The position numbers were made by a program, and so were the translations under genes. Positions 31,953 to 42,117 of a stretch of DNA of 64,000 bases are shown in pieces. Each line of letters starts with the position of its first letter. Position 1 is the first letter of the stretch. The stretch is taken from the NCBI RefSeq assembly GCF_009569385.1, contig NZ_WBOF01000001.1:1994001-2058000 (forward strand), given 5' to 3'. Below the pieces are notes generated by a model. It was given only the letters and a program-made list of their open reading frames with translations, made no database searches and was not told the origin of the DNA. The DNA comes from Streptomyces kaniharaensis. GTDB taxonomy: Bacteria > Actinomycetota > Actinomycetes > Streptomycetales > Streptomycetaceae.

Positions 31953-33425
31953 TCAGAGCTTGACGGTGGGGAAGGACGCCGTGTCGAGCGTGCCGACGAT
32001 GCCCGGAGTCGGACGGGCCGGCGCGGGGGCCGACTGGGCGCCGGCCAGGGCCGCCTCGCGCACGGCCGCGGCCACCGTCTTGGCCACGTCCTTGTGGAAG
32101 ACGCTCGGGATGATGTAGTTCGCGTTCAGCTCGTCGTCGGCGACGGTGGTGGCCAGCGCCCGGGCGGCGGCGATCATCATCTCGGTGTTGACGGTCCGGC
32201 TCTGCGCGTCCAGCAGGCCGCGGAAGACGCCCGGGAAGACCAGCACGTTGTTGATCTGGTTCGGGAAGTCGCTGCGGCCGGTGGCCACCACGGCGGCGGT
32301 CTGCCGGGCGATGGCCGGGTCGACCTCCGGGTCCGGGTTGGCCAGCGCGAAGACGATCGCGTTGTCGGCCATGGTGGCCAGGTCGTCGCCGTCCAGGACG
32401 TTCGGGGCCGAGACGCCGATGAAGACGTCCGCGTCCGCCACGGCCTCCTTGAGGCTGCCGGTGCGGCCCGAGCGGTTGGTGTGGTCGGCGATCCAGCGCA
32501 GGTTGTCGTTGAGGTCGTCCCGGCCCTGGTGGACCACGCCGCGCACGTCCGCCACGGTGGCGTGCTCGACACCGGCGGCCATCAGCAGCTTGAGGATCGC
32601 GGTACCGGCCGCGCCGGCGCCCGACATCACCACGCGGATGTCGCTGATCTCCTTGCCGACCACCTTCAGCGCGTTGGTAAGGGCGGCCAGCACCACGATC
32701 GCGGTGCCGTGCTGGTCGTCGTGGAAGACCGGGATGTCCAGGGCCTCGCGCAGCCGGGCCTCGATCTCGAAGCAGCGCGGCGCGGAGATGTCCTCCAGGT
32801 TGATGCCGGCGAAGCCGGGGGCGATCGCCTTGACGATGGCCACGATCTCGTCGGTGTCCTGGGTGTCCAGGCAGATCGGCCAGGCGTCGATGCCGGCGAA
32901 GCGCTTGAACAGGGCCGCCTTGCCCTCCATGACGGGCAGCGCGGCGGCCGGGCCGATGTTGCCCAGGCCCAGCACCGCCGAGCCGTCGGTGACCACGGCG
33001 ACGCTGTTGCGCTTGATGGTGAGGCGGCGGGCGTCCTCGGGGTTCTCGGCGATCGCCATGCAGACCCGGGCGACCCCCGGGGTGTAGATCATGCTGAGGT
33101 CGTCACGGTTGCGGATCGGCAGCTTGGACGACATCTCGATCTTGCCGCCGAGGTGCATCAGGAAGGTGCGGTCCGAGACCTTGCCGATCGACACGCCGTC
33201 GATCGCCCGCAGCTTCTCGACGATCTCCTCGCCGTGCGCCACCGAGGCGGCGGCCACGGTCACGTCGATCCGCAGGGCCTCCAGACCGGAGGCGGTGACG
33301 TCGAGGCCGGTCACCGAGCCGCCGGAGGACTCGACGGCCGTGGTGATCGCGCTGACCGCGTTGCCCCGGGCCGGGACCTCCAGCCGTACCGTGATCGAGT
33401 TGGAGACACTGGGCACCGTCGCCAT
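31953..33425 (-). CDS. NAD(P)-dependent malic enzyme with N-terminal ACT-like domain
   Basis: The protein has 490 residues from the ATG at 33425 (AAGGAAG upstream). It oxidatively decarboxylates malate to pyruvate and CO2, linking the TCA cycle to pyruvate. Residues 1-80 resemble an ACT regulatory domain ([22 protein letters not shown]). The catalytic part has [15 protein letters not shown], then [52 protein letters not shown], and the nucleotide-binding glycine loop [13 protein letters not shown] recall the S. coelicolor homologue at this locus (SCO2951) as NAD-preferring; cofactor preference cannot be read here. Confidence 0.93.
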   Translation of the reverse strand: MATVPSVSNSITVRLEVPARGNAVSAITTAVESSGGSVTGLDVTASGLEALRIDVTVAAASVAHGEEIVEKLRAIDGVSIGKVSDRTFLMHLGGKIEMSSKLPIRNRDDLSMIYTPGVARVCMAIAENPEDARRLTIKRNSVAVVTDGSAVLGLGNIGPAAALPVMEGKAALFKRFAGIDAWPICLDTQDTDEIVAIVKAIAPGFAGINLEDISAPRCFEIEARLREALDIPVFHDDQHGTAIVVLAALTNALKVVGKEISDIRVVMSGAGAAGTAILKLLMAAGVEHATVADVRGVVHQGRDDLNDNLRWIADHTNRSGRTGSLKEAVADADVFIGVSAPNVLDGDDLATMADNAIVFALANPDPEVDPAIARQTAAVVATGRSDFPNQINNVLVFPGVFRGLLDAQSRTVNTEMMIAAARALATTVADDELNANYIIPSVFHKDVAKTVAAAVREAALAGAQSAPAPARPTPGIVGTLDTASFPTVKL

Positions 33426-33588
33426 CGACGCTTCCTTCTTCCCTCTTCCGGCAGGCTCAACATTTTGTTGAAGGCATCGCCTGCGCATGCTAGACCTCGA
33501 TCGTCGCACCTTCCAAGGGATAGCCAGAAATATCGTTCATAGAGTGTGCGAATCCGACAACCGGGCCGACGGCGGCGTCACGGACTTC

Positions 33589-33616
33589 TTGCCTCCCGGG
33601 ACCGATGCGTTACATT
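33589..33616 (+). promoter_or_regulatory. Sigma-70-type promoter driving candidate sRNA
   Basis: TTGCCT (33589-33594) and TACATT (33611-33616) are separated by 16 bases, giving a predicted start near 33623. It points rightward into a gap with no coding sequence on that strand. Confidence 0.5.
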
Positions 33617-33622
33617 GGACGG

Positions 33623-33755
33623 GACACCGGCTCGATCCAAGCCCCCGGGCCCAACCTTCGTCCCTTCGAGGGACCACTTGCCGCGAGGCGAGCATGGCGG
33701 GTCGGTGTCGCCAACGTCTGAAGGCCCCTCACCATCCGGTGAGGGGCCTTCTTCG
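33623..33755 (+). ncRNA. Candidate small RNA between malic enzyme and helD genes
   Basis: A transcript of about 130 nt would run from the promoter at 33589-33616 to a terminator at 33721-33750 that ends in CTTCTTCG. The sequence folds well by eye: a closing stem GACACC/GGTGTC (about 33623-33628 with 33703-33708), an internal hairpin GTCCCT-TCG-AGGGAC (33660-33674), and a second hairpin CTTGCC-GCGA-GGCGAG (about 33677-33692) with a GNRA-class tetraloop. No good reading frame fills it. sRNAs have been catalogued in S. coelicolor, and I recall one named after the SCO2952 helicase locus, so this may be a known family; I could not check. Confidence 0.6.
33721..33750. terminator. Intrinsic terminator (sRNA and helD)
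   Basis: A perfect 13-base-pair stem AAGGCCCCTCACC/GGTGAGGGGCCTT with an ATCC loop, followed by CTTCTT on the plus strand. It lies 31 bases beyond the helD stop on the minus strand, so it can serve both directions. Confidence 0.88.
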
Positions 33756-33780
33756 TGCGTCGAACGCAGCGGACCGACCG

Positions 33781-36084
33781 TCAGCCGTGCAGCAGTGCGG
33801 GCACGCCCGCCGCGTCCGGCAGGTCGTCCGGGCCGGACAGCACGGTCAGCCGCTGGGTCGCCCGGGTCAGCGCGACGTACAGCACCCGCAGGCCCGCCTC
33901 CGACTCACCGGCGATGCCGGTCGGATCGGCCACCACGGTCGCGTCGTACTCCAGACCCTTGGCCTCCAGGCTGCCCAGCGCCACCACGCGCTCGCCCAGG
34001 CCCTCGGCCCAGCCCGCAGCCTCCTCCCGGCGGTCCATCGGCACCACCACCGCCACGGTGCCGTCCACCTCGGTCAGCAGCCGCTCCAGCTCGGCCCGGG
34101 CCGCCGCACCGAAGGCCTCGGGCGACGGGTCGCCCACGGCCGCGAAGCGCGGCTCCACCCCGACGTGGCGCACCGCGCTCGGCGACGGCGTGCCCGGCGC
34201 GGCCAGCGCCAGCACCTTGGCCGCCACCTCGGCGATCTCGGCCGGGTTGCGGTAGTTGACGGTCAGCGTGAAGCGGCGGCGCTGCTTGCCGGACAGCACC
34301 TCGTCCAACGTGGCCTGCGCCTCCTGCGGGAACGGCCAGGAGGACTGCGCCGGGTCCCCGACGATCGTCCAGGTGGCCATCCGGGCCCGGCGGCCGATCA
34401 TCCGCCACTGCATCGGGGTGAGGTCCTGCGCCTCGTCCACGATCACGTGCGCGTACTCGGTCCGCTCGACCGGCTGACGCTCGCGCTGGCGGGCGGAGCG
34501 GTCGGCGAAGGTGGTGACCTCCTCCAGGCCGCTCAGCAGGTCCACCGCGTCCACCTCGCGGACCTTCGGCCGGACCGGCTCGCCCAGCAGCACCTGCAGC
34601 TCGTCCACCAGCGCCACGTCGTGCGCGGACAGCGCGCCCTCGCCCTCCCGGGACAGGTGGCGCCAGGAGGCGGCCAGCAGCTTCGCCTCGTCCGGGGTGA
34701 TCGCGCGGCGGGCGATCCGGTTGGTGTGCCGGGGCTGCTTGAGCGTGCCGAGCACCCGGCGCGGGGTCACGGCCGGCCACCAGGCGTCCAGGAAGTCCAG
34801 GAAGGGCGCCTCGTCCGAGACGTACTCGTCGAAGGACTCCTTCTCCTCCTGGCGCTGCTCACGGGCGTAGTGGTCGGTGGGCTTGGGCAGGTGCCTGGTG
34901 GCCTCCTGCCACAGGGCGTCCAGCAGCAGCCGGCGGGCGCGCGGGCGCAGCAGGTTCAGCGGGGTGCCGCCGGAGCCCACCACGTTGGCCCGGACGGCCT
35001 TGAGCCGGCCCGCGTCCAGCCGGAGCACCTCGCCGCGGGCGACCACCTTGAGCTCCTGCGGCGCGCCCAGCTCCAGCGCCGCCCGGGCGGCCCGGCGCAG
35101 CAGCTGCACCATCCGGGCCGAGCCCTTGACCCGGGCCGCCTCCGGGGTGTCGTAGGTGCCCGCCTCGATGCCGTCCACCAGCGAGCCGACCGCGCGGATG
35201 GCGACCTGCCCCTCCTCGCCGAGCGAGGGCAGCACGCCCTCGGTGTAGGAGACCAGCAGCGGGGTCGGCGAGACCACCAGGATGCCCCCGGCGTAGCGGC
35301 GGCGGTCCTGGTACAGCAGGTACGCGGCGCGGTGCAGGGCGACGGCGGTCTTGCCGGTGCCGGGGCCGCCGGTGACGAGGGTGGCGCCGCCCGCGGCGGC
35401 GCGGATCACCTCGTCCTGCTCCTTCTGGATGGACGAGACGATGTCGCGCATCGAGTGGCTGCGGGCGCGGCCGAGCGAGGCCATCAGCGCGCCGTCGCCG
35501 ACCACCGCCAGCTCGCGGCCGTCCAGGGTGGGGGTGAGGTCGGGGCGCAGCAGGTCGTCCTCGACGCCGATCACCTTGCGGCCCTTGGAGCGGATCACCC
35601 GGCGGCGGATCACCCGGCCCGGCTCGACCGGGGTGGCACGGTAGAACGGCGCGGCGGCGGGCGCCCGCCAGTCGATCACCAGCGGGCCGTACTCGGCGTC
35701 CAGCACGCCGAGCCGGCCGATGTGCAGGGTCTCGGCCACCGCCGGGTCCGCCGGGTCGAGCGGGGTGTTGGACGGGATGCCGTGCTCCTCCGGGGCGTCC
35801 GCCTGCTGGAGGTCGATCCGGCCGAACAGGAAGTCCTCGAACTCGTTGTTGAGGCGCTGGAGGTGCGCGCCGGCCCGGTAGACCTGGGCGTCGCGCTCGG
35901 CGAGGGCGCCGGGGGTGCCGACCTGGACCCGCTTGGCGGCGTCCTCCAGGATGTACTCGGCCTCGGCGAGCTTCTCCTCCAGCCGGTGGTAGACGGTGTC
36001 GAGGTGCTGCTGCTCACCGGCGATCTCGCGTTCGCGGACGGTCTCGTGGTCGGTGGCGGCGGTGGTGTCCGTGTTGCTCTGCAT
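33781..36084 (-). CDS. helD: HelD-like superfamily 1 ATPase, RNA polymerase recycling/protection factor
   Basis: The protein has 767 residues from the ATG at 36084. HelD proteins use an N-terminal coiled coil and a second arm to pry stalled RNA polymerase off DNA; some protect against rifampicin. Residues about 15-85 are a long coiled coil (REREIAGEQQHLDTVYHRLE). Walker A is GGPGTGKTAVAL (239-250), Walker B is VIVDEAQDLTPMQW (about 575), and SF1 motifs IV-VI follow (TIVGDPAQSSWPF, TLTVNYRNPAEIAE, LYVALTRATQRLTVL). A TAGGAT -10 box reads leftward at 36141-36136. No rifampicin-associated element palindrome was seen upstream. Confidence 0.9.
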   Translation of the reverse strand: MQSNTDTTAATDHETVREREIAGEQQHLDTVYHRLEEKLAEAEYILEDAAKRVQVGTPGALAERDAQVYRAGAHLQRLNNEFEDFLFGRIDLQQADAPEEHGIPSNTPLDPADPAVAETLHIGRLGVLDAEYGPLVIDWRAPAAAPFYRATPVEPGRVIRRRVIRSKGRKVIGVEDDLLRPDLTPTLDGRELAVVGDGALMASLGRARSHSMRDIVSSIQKEQDEVIRAAAGGATLVTGGPGTGKTAVALHRAAYLLYQDRRRYAGGILVVSPTPLLVSYTEGVLPSLGEEGQVAIRAVGSLVDGIEAGTYDTPEAARVKGSARMVQLLRRAARAALELGAPQELKVVARGEVLRLDAGRLKAVRANVVGSGGTPLNLLRPRARRLLLDALWQEATRHLPKPTDHYAREQRQEEKESFDEYVSDEAPFLDFLDAWWPAVTPRRVLGTLKQPRHTNRIARRAITPDEAKLLAASWRHLSREGEGALSAHDVALVDELQVLLGEPVRPKVREVDAVDLLSGLEEVTTFADRSARQRERQPVERTEYAHVIVDEAQDLTPMQWRMIGRRARMATWTIVGDPAQSSWPFPQEAQATLDEVLSGKQRRRFTLTVNYRNPAEIAEVAAKVLALAAPGTPSPSAVRHVGVEPRFAAVGDPSPEAFGAAARAELERLLTEVDGTVAVVVPMDRREEAAGWAEGLGERVVALGSLEAKGLEYDATVVADPTGIAGESEAGLRVLYVALTRATQRLTVLSGPDDLPDAAGVPALLHG

Positions 36085-36135
36085 GGCCTCGGTGGTTGCG
36101 GCGGAATCCGGCTCCGGAAAACGAGCGGACAGATG

Positions 36136-36141
36136 ATCCTA
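36136..36141 (-). promoter_or_regulatory. Consensus -10 box of the helD promoter
   Basis: TAGGAT, the streptomycete consensus -10 hexamer, reads leftward about 50 bases before the helD ATG. No clear TTGACA-like -35 is visible at the usual distance. Confidence 0.5.
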
Positions 36142-36234
36142 CGCCCCGGCGGCGCGGCTGCGGAGCACCGGGAGCGGGAAAGCCGAAGGCCGCCCTCCGC
36201 GGAGCGGTGGACGGCCTTCGGTATGAACATGGGG

Positions 36235-36616
36235 TGGTGGAGATGCCGGGAATCGAACCCGGGTCCAGTGGAGTTAATTCAGGGCTTCTCCGAGCGCAGT
36301 CCGCTGTGCTTTTCTCGGCCCTGGCGGTCACACGGACAAGCCGCCAACAGGCCCAGCTGCTGTTTGATTTCCCATCCACCCTCGCAGCCCGGGCGGACGG
36401 TTGAGTTCCCTAGATTATGCCAGGGTCCGGGTCGGGAACCCCCCGGTCTGACACCCAAGCGCTATCGGTGCTTATTAGGCAGCGAGAGCGAACTGCTGGG
36501 AATCGCGCTTAGAGTTGGCGATTATTTTTTTGCGACACGTGGTTAACGAGATCATTGCCGCGTTCCTCGGCTCGCTTCCCCTGTTTCAACATCCCCTGTC
36601 GAAACCGATCATCCCC
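36235..36616 (-). ncRNA. ssrA: Transfer-messenger RNA (tmRNA)
   Basis: The RNA is about 382 nt, one-piece. The 5' end GGGGATGATCGGTTTCGACA pairs with the 3' CATCTCC followed by ACCA, forming the alanyl acceptor stem with one wobble. GGTTCGATTCCCGG near the 3' end is the T arm (plus-strand GGGAATCGAACCC). The tag reading frame lies at 36478-36519. tmRNA with SmpB rescues ribosomes stalled on broken mRNAs. smpB lies 86 bases upstream of the 5' end on the same strand. Confidence 0.96.
36475..36519 (-). other. tmRNA proteolysis-tag reading frame
   Basis: The resume codon GCC is at 36519-36517 and the frame encodes ANSKRDSQQFALAA, then TAA TAA. The FALAA end is the usual ClpXP-type degradation signal. 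The first part (ANSKRDSQQ) resembles other streptomycete tags. Confidence 0.93.
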
Positions 36617-36702
36617 ATGTTTTGTTGAGAAACAGCTCGGACGGTGACCGTCCGTGTTGCTGGCGCCATAGTACGCGAGGCGACGGGCGAGGGTCCAGCG
36701 GA

Positions 36703-37179
36703 TTAACCCTGGCGCCGCCGGGCCGCCGCCACCGCGCGCGCCGTCTCGCGGGTGTCCTGCTTCTCGCGCAGCGTCTGCCGCTTGTCGTACAGCTTCTTGC
36801 CGACGGCGAGCGCGAGTTCGAGCTTCACCCGGCCGTCCTTGAAGTACAGCGAGAGCGGGACCAGGGTGTGGCCCGCGTCGCGGACCTTGGTCTCGATCTT
36901 GCGGATCTCCAGCTTGTGCAGCAGCAGCTTGCGCTTGCGGCGCGCGGCGTGGTTGGTCCACGTCCCCTGGCTGTACTCGGGGATGAAGACGTTGTCGATC
37001 CAGGCCTCGTGGTTCTGGATGTAGGCGTAGCCGTCGACCAGGTTGGCCCGCCCCTCGCGCAGCGACTTCACCTCGGTGCCGGTGAGCACGAGGCCGCACT
37101 CGTAGGTGTCGAGGATCGTGTACTCGTGTCGCGCCTTCTTGTTCTGCGCGATCAGCTTCTGTCCGGTTTCCTTTGCCAT
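36703..37179 (-). CDS. smpB: SsrA-binding protein SmpB
   Basis: The protein has 158 residues from the ATG at 37179. SmpB binds the tRNA-like end of tmRNA and takes the place of an mRNA codon in the decoding centre. Conserved text includes [57 protein letters not shown] and the basic tail [19 protein letters not shown]. It lies directly upstream of ssrA. Confidence 0.97.
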   Translation of the reverse strand: MAKETGQKLIAQNKKARHEYTILDTYECGLVLTGTEVKSLREGRANLVDGYAYIQNHEAWIDNVFIPEYSQGTWTNHAARRKRKLLLHKLEIRKIETKVRDAGHTLVPLSLYFKDGRVKLELALAVGKKLYDKRQTLREKQDTRETARAVAAARRRQG

Positions 37180-37222
37180 AGCGCGGTCATTGTCGCACTT
37201 CGGGGCGGGCGGGGCAGCCCCT

Positions 37223-38368
37223 TTAGGCGCGCGTGCCGAGGCCCGCGAGCACACGCAGTGCGAGCGCGCCGGCGTCCTCGGCAGCAGCCGCGGGGACGTC
37301 CGGGGTGAGGCCGGTGCCGTCCGGGGAGCGGCCGGCCGGGGTGTAGTAGCGGCCGACGGTCATCTCCAGCACGGCGCCGTCGGCGAGCCGGCTGGGCTGC
37401 TGGACGGTGCCCTTGCCGAAGGTGCGGGAGCCCACGACGACGGCGCGGCTGCGGTCCTGGAGCGCGCCGGTGAGCAGTTCGGCGGCACTCATCGTGCCGC
37501 CGTCCACCAGCACCACCAGGGGCGTCCGCTGGTCGCCGCCGGGCGGGGCGGTCAACTCCCTGGTCCCGCCGCGCTCCTGGTACGAGCCGACGGAACCGCC
37601 GTCCAGGAAGATCCCGGCGGTGCCGGTGGCCTCCTCGACCAACCCGCCGGAGTTGCCGCGCAGATCGAGCACCACGCCGGTGTGCGGGGCGCGCAGCGCG
37701 GCGCGCACCTGTTCGGCCACGCCGCTGGTGAAGGCCCGCACGGTGATCCGCAGCACGCCCGTGTCCAGGTGCTCCACGGTGACCTGCTGGCTGTCCAGCA
37801 GGGCGCGACGCAGCCGCAGTTCGCGCACCGCGCCGTCGCCGCGCTGGACGGCGAGGGTGACCTCGGAGCCGACCCTGCGCTCGCCGTCGCGGCCGCGCAG
37901 CCGGGCGACGACCTCGGTGACCGGCAGGTGGTCGGTCTGGTCCTGGTCGATCCGCAGCAGCCGGTCGCCGGGGGCGATCCCGGCCTCGGCGGCCGGCCCG
38001 GCGGGCGCGACCTGGGAGACCGCGGTGGCGCCGTCCTCGCCGCGGCCGACCGAGAGGCCCACACCGAGGTAGCGGCCGCCCAGGCCCTGGCTGAACTCGG
38101 CGTACTCCTGGGCGCTGTAGTAGGCGCCCCAGCGGTCGCCGTTGGCGCCGAGCAGGTGCTCGGCCTGCTGCTCGGAGAGTGCGCTGCCGGCCGGGTCCGC
38201 GCTGACCCCGGCGGCGACGGCCCTCGGCGGGGCCGCTTCGGTGGACGGGCGGCGCGGCGGATCGCTGGGGTCGCCCCAGGCGCCGGTGGCGGCCCCGGCC
38301 AGCACCACGGCGCCGAACACCAGGCTGAGGGTGGCCACCTGACGTGCCCTGCGCGGAGTTTCTGGCAT
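37223..38368 (-). CDS. S41 (C-terminal processing) peptidase with PDZ domain
   Basis: The protein has 381 residues from the ATG at 38368. Residues about 10-30 are a hydrophobic export/anchor segment. A PDZ domain (about 95-175) reads [18 protein letters not shown] and [13 protein letters not shown]. The S41 catalytic core has [14 protein letters not shown], the nucleophile Ser in [16 protein letters not shown] and the Lys in [10 protein letters not shown]. Secreted C-terminal processing proteases trim exported or wall-associated proteins. The conserved position between smpB and ftsX suggests a cell-envelope role. No good Shine-Dalgarno; a TACACT box lies 14 bases before the ATG, so the mRNA may have a very short leader. 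Confidence 0.92.
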   Translation of the reverse strand: MPETPRRARQVATLSLVFGAVVLAGAATGAWGDPSDPPRRPSTEAAPPRAVAAGVSADPAGSALSEQQAEHLLGANGDRWGAYYSAQEYAEFSQGLGGRYLGVGLSVGRGEDGATAVSQVAPAGPAAEAGIAPGDRLLRIDQDQTDHLPVTEVVARLRGRDGERRVGSEVTLAVQRGDGAVRELRLRRALLDSQQVTVEHLDTGVLRITVRAFTSGVAEQVRAALRAPHTGVVLDLRGNSGGLVEEATGTAGIFLDGGSVGSYQERGGTRELTAPPGGDQRTPLVVLVDGGTMSAAELLTGALQDRSRAVVVGSRTFGKGTVQQPSRLADGAVLEMTVGRYYTPAGRSPDGTGLTPDVPAAAAEDAGALALRVLAGLGTRA

Positions 38369-38428
38369 GGCATCGGAGTGTAGACACCGGACGCGCCGCG
38401 GCGGGCCGGAACGCGAGTGCGAAACGGC

Positions 38429-38465
38429 GACGGCCCCGGACGGCGCAGTGCCGTCCGGGGCCGTC
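38429..38465. terminator. Terminator between ftsX and the S41 peptidase gene
   Basis: A perfect 16-base-pair stem GACGGCCCCGGACGGC/GCCGTCCGGGGCCGTC with a GCAGT loop, 33 bases beyond the ftsX stop on the minus strand. Confidence 0.85.
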
Positions 38466-38497
38466 CGGGTCGTTGGTGACCGCTGGACCCTGCGGGG

Positions 38498-39409
38498 TCA
38501 GACCTTGAGGTACTTGCGCAGCGTGAAGAACGCCGCGACACCGGCCATGCCCATACCGACCACGACCAGCAGCGGTATGACCGCGAGCACCGAGCTGAGC
38601 CCGATGAAGTGGATGAACTGCACCCGGTCGGCCAGCCAGTTCTGGACGAAGAAGTGCCCGCCGAGCAGCAGGCCCGAGGCCATGACGGCGCCGAGCAGCG
38701 CGGAGAACGCGGCCTCGGCGATGAACGGCATCTGCACGTAGAAGTTCGAGGCGCCGACCAGGCGCATGATCCCGGTCTCACGCCGTCGGCTGTACGCCGA
38801 CACGCGGACCGTGTTGACGATCAGCAGCAGTGCGACGAACAGCATCAGCACCATGATGACGAAGGCCGCGGTCTGCAGACCGTTCAGCAGGCCGAACAGG
38901 TTCTCGAGGATCTTCCGCTGGTCCTCGACCGACTTGACGCCCGGCTTGCCGGCGAAGGCGCTCTGGATGACGTCGTACTTGGTCGGGTCCTTGAGCTTCA
39001 CCCGCCAGGACTGCGGCATCGCGTCCGGGCCCAGGACGGAGATGAGCGGGTTGTCCGGGTTCATCTCCTTCCAGTGCTTGTAGGCCTCGGGCGAGCTCTC
39101 GAAGGTCGCCGACTGGACCACCGAGTCCATCTTGTCCAGGGAGTCCTTGATGTCCTTGACCTGCTGGTCGGTGGCCGCGCCCTTGTCGCACTGCGGCGAG
39201 TTGCGGGCGTCGGACTTCGTGCAGAAGTAGATGCTCACCTCGACCTTGTCGTACCAGTACCCCTTCATGGAGTTCACCTGGTCGCGGACCAGGAGCGAGG
39301 AACCGGCGAGGGCGAGGGAGAGCGCGACACTGACGACGACCGCGATGGTCATCGTCAGGTTGCGGCGGAGACCCACACCGATCTCCGACAGGACGAACTG
39401 GGCGCGCAT
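38498..39409 (-). CDS. ftsX: Cell division protein FtsX
   Basis: The protein has 303 residues from the ATG at 39409. It is the membrane partner of FtsE; together they activate peptidoglycan hydrolases at the septum. The first helix follows GVGLRRNLTMTIAVVVSVAL. A large extracytoplasmic loop (about 45-170) carries two Cys (IYFCTKSD and SPQCDKG), probably a disulfide. Three more helices and the conserved ETGIMRLVGASNFYVQMPF follow. It is 77 bases downstream of ftsE. Confidence 0.96.
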   Translation of the reverse strand: MRAQFVLSEIGVGLRRNLTMTIAVVVSVALSLALAGSSLLVRDQVNSMKGYWYDKVEVSIYFCTKSDARNSPQCDKGAATDQQVKDIKDSLDKMDSVVQSATFESSPEAYKHWKEMNPDNPLISVLGPDAMPQSWRVKLKDPTKYDVIQSAFAGKPGVKSVEDQRKILENLFGLLNGLQTAAFVIMVLMLFVALLLIVNTVRVSAYSRRRETGIMRLVGASNFYVQMPFIAEAAFSALLGAVMASGLLLGGHFFVQNWLADRVQFIHFIGLSSVLAVIPLLVVVGMGMAGVAAFFTLRKYLKV

Positions 39410-39486
39410 GCGTGTAACAACTCCAGGGTCGGTACTGCTGGTCGGACGGCTCGGGCCGGCGGGCCCTACGGTTCAGCGCCGGTGGA

Positions 39487-40176
39487 TCAGTGCTGGTATC
39501 CGTAGACGCCGCGGGCCTGGTCGCGGACCAGCAGCCCCTTGTCGAGTTCGATGACGCGCTTGCGCATCTGGTCGACGATGGCCTGGTCGTGGGTGGCCAT
39601 CAGCACCGTGGTACCGGTGCGGTTGATGCGGTCGAGCAGCTTCATGATGCCGACCGAGTTCTGCGGGTCGAGGTTACCGGTGGGCTCGTCCGCGATCAGC
39701 AGCATCGGACGGTTCACGAACGCCCGGGCGATCGCCACGCGCTGCTGCTCACCGCCGGAGAGCTCGCCCGGCATGCGGTCCTCCTTGCCGCCGAGGCCGA
39801 CCAGCTCCAGCACCTCGGGCACCACCTTGTTGATGGCGCTCTTGGGCTTGCCGATCACCTCTAGCGCGAAGGCGACGTTCTGCGCGACGGTCTTGTTGGG
39901 CAGCAGGCGGAAGTCCTGGAAGACGGTGCCCAGCTGGCGGCGCATGTGCGGCACCTTCCAGTTGGACAGCTTGCCCAGGTCCTTGCCCAGCACGTGCACC
40001 TCGCCCGTCGAGGGGCGCTCCTCGCGCAGGCACAGGCGCAGGAAGGTGGACTTGCCCGAGCCGGACGAGCCGACCAGGAAGACGAACTCACCCTTCTCGA
40101 TCTCCAGCGAGACGTTGTCCAGGGCGGGACGGTTCTGCTTGGGATAGGTCTTGGAGACGTTGTCGAATCTGATCAC
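39487..40176 (-). CDS. ftsE: Cell division ATP-binding protein FtsE
   Basis: The protein has 229 residues from the GTG at 40176. It is an ABC ATPase: Walker [10 protein letters not shown] (36-44), Q-loop VFQDFRLLP, signature [14 protein letters not shown], Walker [13 protein letters not shown] and switch His in MATHDQAIV. First gene of the ftsE-ftsX operon. Confidence 0.97.
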   Translation of the reverse strand: MIRFDNVSKTYPKQNRPALDNVSLEIEKGEFVFLVGSSGSGKSTFLRLCLREERPSTGEVHVLGKDLGKLSNWKVPHMRRQLGTVFQDFRLLPNKTVAQNVAFALEVIGKPKSAINKVVPEVLELVGLGGKEDRMPGELSGGEQQRVAIARAFVNRPMLLIADEPTGNLDPQNSVGIMKLLDRINRTGTTVLMATHDQAIVDQMRKRVIELDKGLLVRDQARGVYGYQH

Positions 40177-40525
40177 GGCTGCATCACGGAGGCCATCCTA
40201 GGCGGCGCCAGTCCTCGGTCGATCCGCCCCGGCGGCCCGGGTCCGGGGGCGGGCGAAAGGAGCGGAAAGGGCGCTCCCGGCTTGGGACCATACGCGAATC
40301 CGCCGACGGCCTGCAGGGCCGGGCCGCGACATCGGCCGGGAGTTGGGGGAGAATGCCCGGTTATGCCCTGAAAATTTTGGGGCTTCTCACAGCGCGGGAG
40401 CCGGAACGTTCAGAACCTGGCAGAGTGGAGGAAGCGACCGCGTTCCGGCCGCTCCCCCGCACAGGGCAAGAAGTGGAACCAAAGCCCCGTCCGGTGCGTT
40501 GGCTCAGCAGCGAGGAGGAGATCGC
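40177..40525. other. Divergent region between ftsE and small zinc-ribbon protein gene
   Basis: These 349 bases have no supported gene. They contain an unusual AT-rich imperfect palindrome, GCCCTGAAAATTTTGGGGC (40365-40383), centred on AAAATTTT in otherwise very GC-rich DNA. It could be a protein-binding site for either divergent promoter. Confidence 0.4.
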
Positions 40526-40720
40526 ATGACCTGCGACCATCTGGTGTGCGCCAACTGCAACGGCCGCGTGAGCGATGGCCGTTGCCCGGTGTGCCGAGCC
40601 AACCGGGCCCGGCTGCAGGAGCAGCACGGTCCGTTCGCCGCGCTCTCGCCCGCGATGCTGCTGGCCCTGCTCGCCGGACTGCTCGCAGTGGCGCTGATCG
40701 CCCGGCAGGCGCTGGCCTGA
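40526..40720 (+). CDS. Small zinc-ribbon membrane protein
   Basis: The protein has 64 residues from the ATG at 40526, with the strong site GAGGAGGAG upstream. The N-terminal 25 residues hold CANCNGRVSDGRCPVC, a two-pair CxxC zinc ribbon, and residues about 42-62 are one transmembrane helix (AMLLALLAGLLAVALIA). It is probably a cytoplasmic zinc finger tethered to the membrane. Function unknown. A strong terminator follows. Confidence 0.85.
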   Translation: MTCDHLVCANCNGRVSDGRCPVCRANRARLQEQHGPFAALSPAMLLALLAGLLAVALIARQALA

Positions 40721-40769
40721 GGCCCGAGGACGACCCCGGGAGCACCCCGGGACACTCCGAGACATACGA

Positions 40770-40802
40770 GAAGGCCCCCGACCGCTTCGGTCGGGGGCCT
40801 TC
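40770..40802. terminator. Terminator between convergent small protein gene and prfB
   Basis: A perfect 15-base-pair stem GAAGGCCCCCGACCG/CGGTCGGGGGCCTTC with a CTT loop, followed by TTCGTCTT on the plus strand. It is shared with prfB transcription from the other side. Confidence 0.9.
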
Positions 40803-40839
40803 TTCGTCTTCGGTGCTCAGTCTTCGGTGCTCACCGTGC

Positions 40840-40908
40840 TCACTGCGCGGCGGTTTCCCGCTGCTCGCGCCGGCGGATGCCGGCCTCGATGCCGTGCTTG
40901 ATCGTCAT
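40840..40908 (-). CDS. Mini-ORF, duplicated copy of the prfB 3' end
   Basis: The ATG at 40908 opens a 22-codon frame, MTIKHGIEAGIRRREQRETAAQ without its last residues listed twice, 14 bases beyond the prfB stop. GAGGA overlapping the prfB stop region lies about 10 bases before the ATG. The peptide and DNA match the last 22 codons of prfB ([20 protein letters not shown]), notably ATCGAGGCCGG and CAGCGGGAAACC. So it is a tandem duplication, either a real translationally coupled microprotein or a harmless relic. No stop interrupts it. Confidence 0.4.
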   Translation of the reverse strand: MTIKHGIEAGIRRREQRETAAQ

Positions 40909-40922
40909 CGAGGCCGGCGTCC

Positions 40923-42038
<1,116 letters not shown>

Positions 42039-42117
42039 GCCCCCCAGGGTAATGGTTCCGGGGGTGGTCCTGACGACACCGGGGTCTTCCGGCCTCTCGC
42101 CCCGCTCCGATCCGGCG

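Noticed and set aside
36085..36180. Rifampicin-associated element upstream of helD
   Set aside because: I looked for the GGGGCTTGC...GCAAG...CCCC palindrome and found none before the gene.
36096..36404. Plus-strand ORF covering the tmRNA 3' end
   Set aside because: The region is explained by the conserved tRNA-like end of ssrA on the minus strand.
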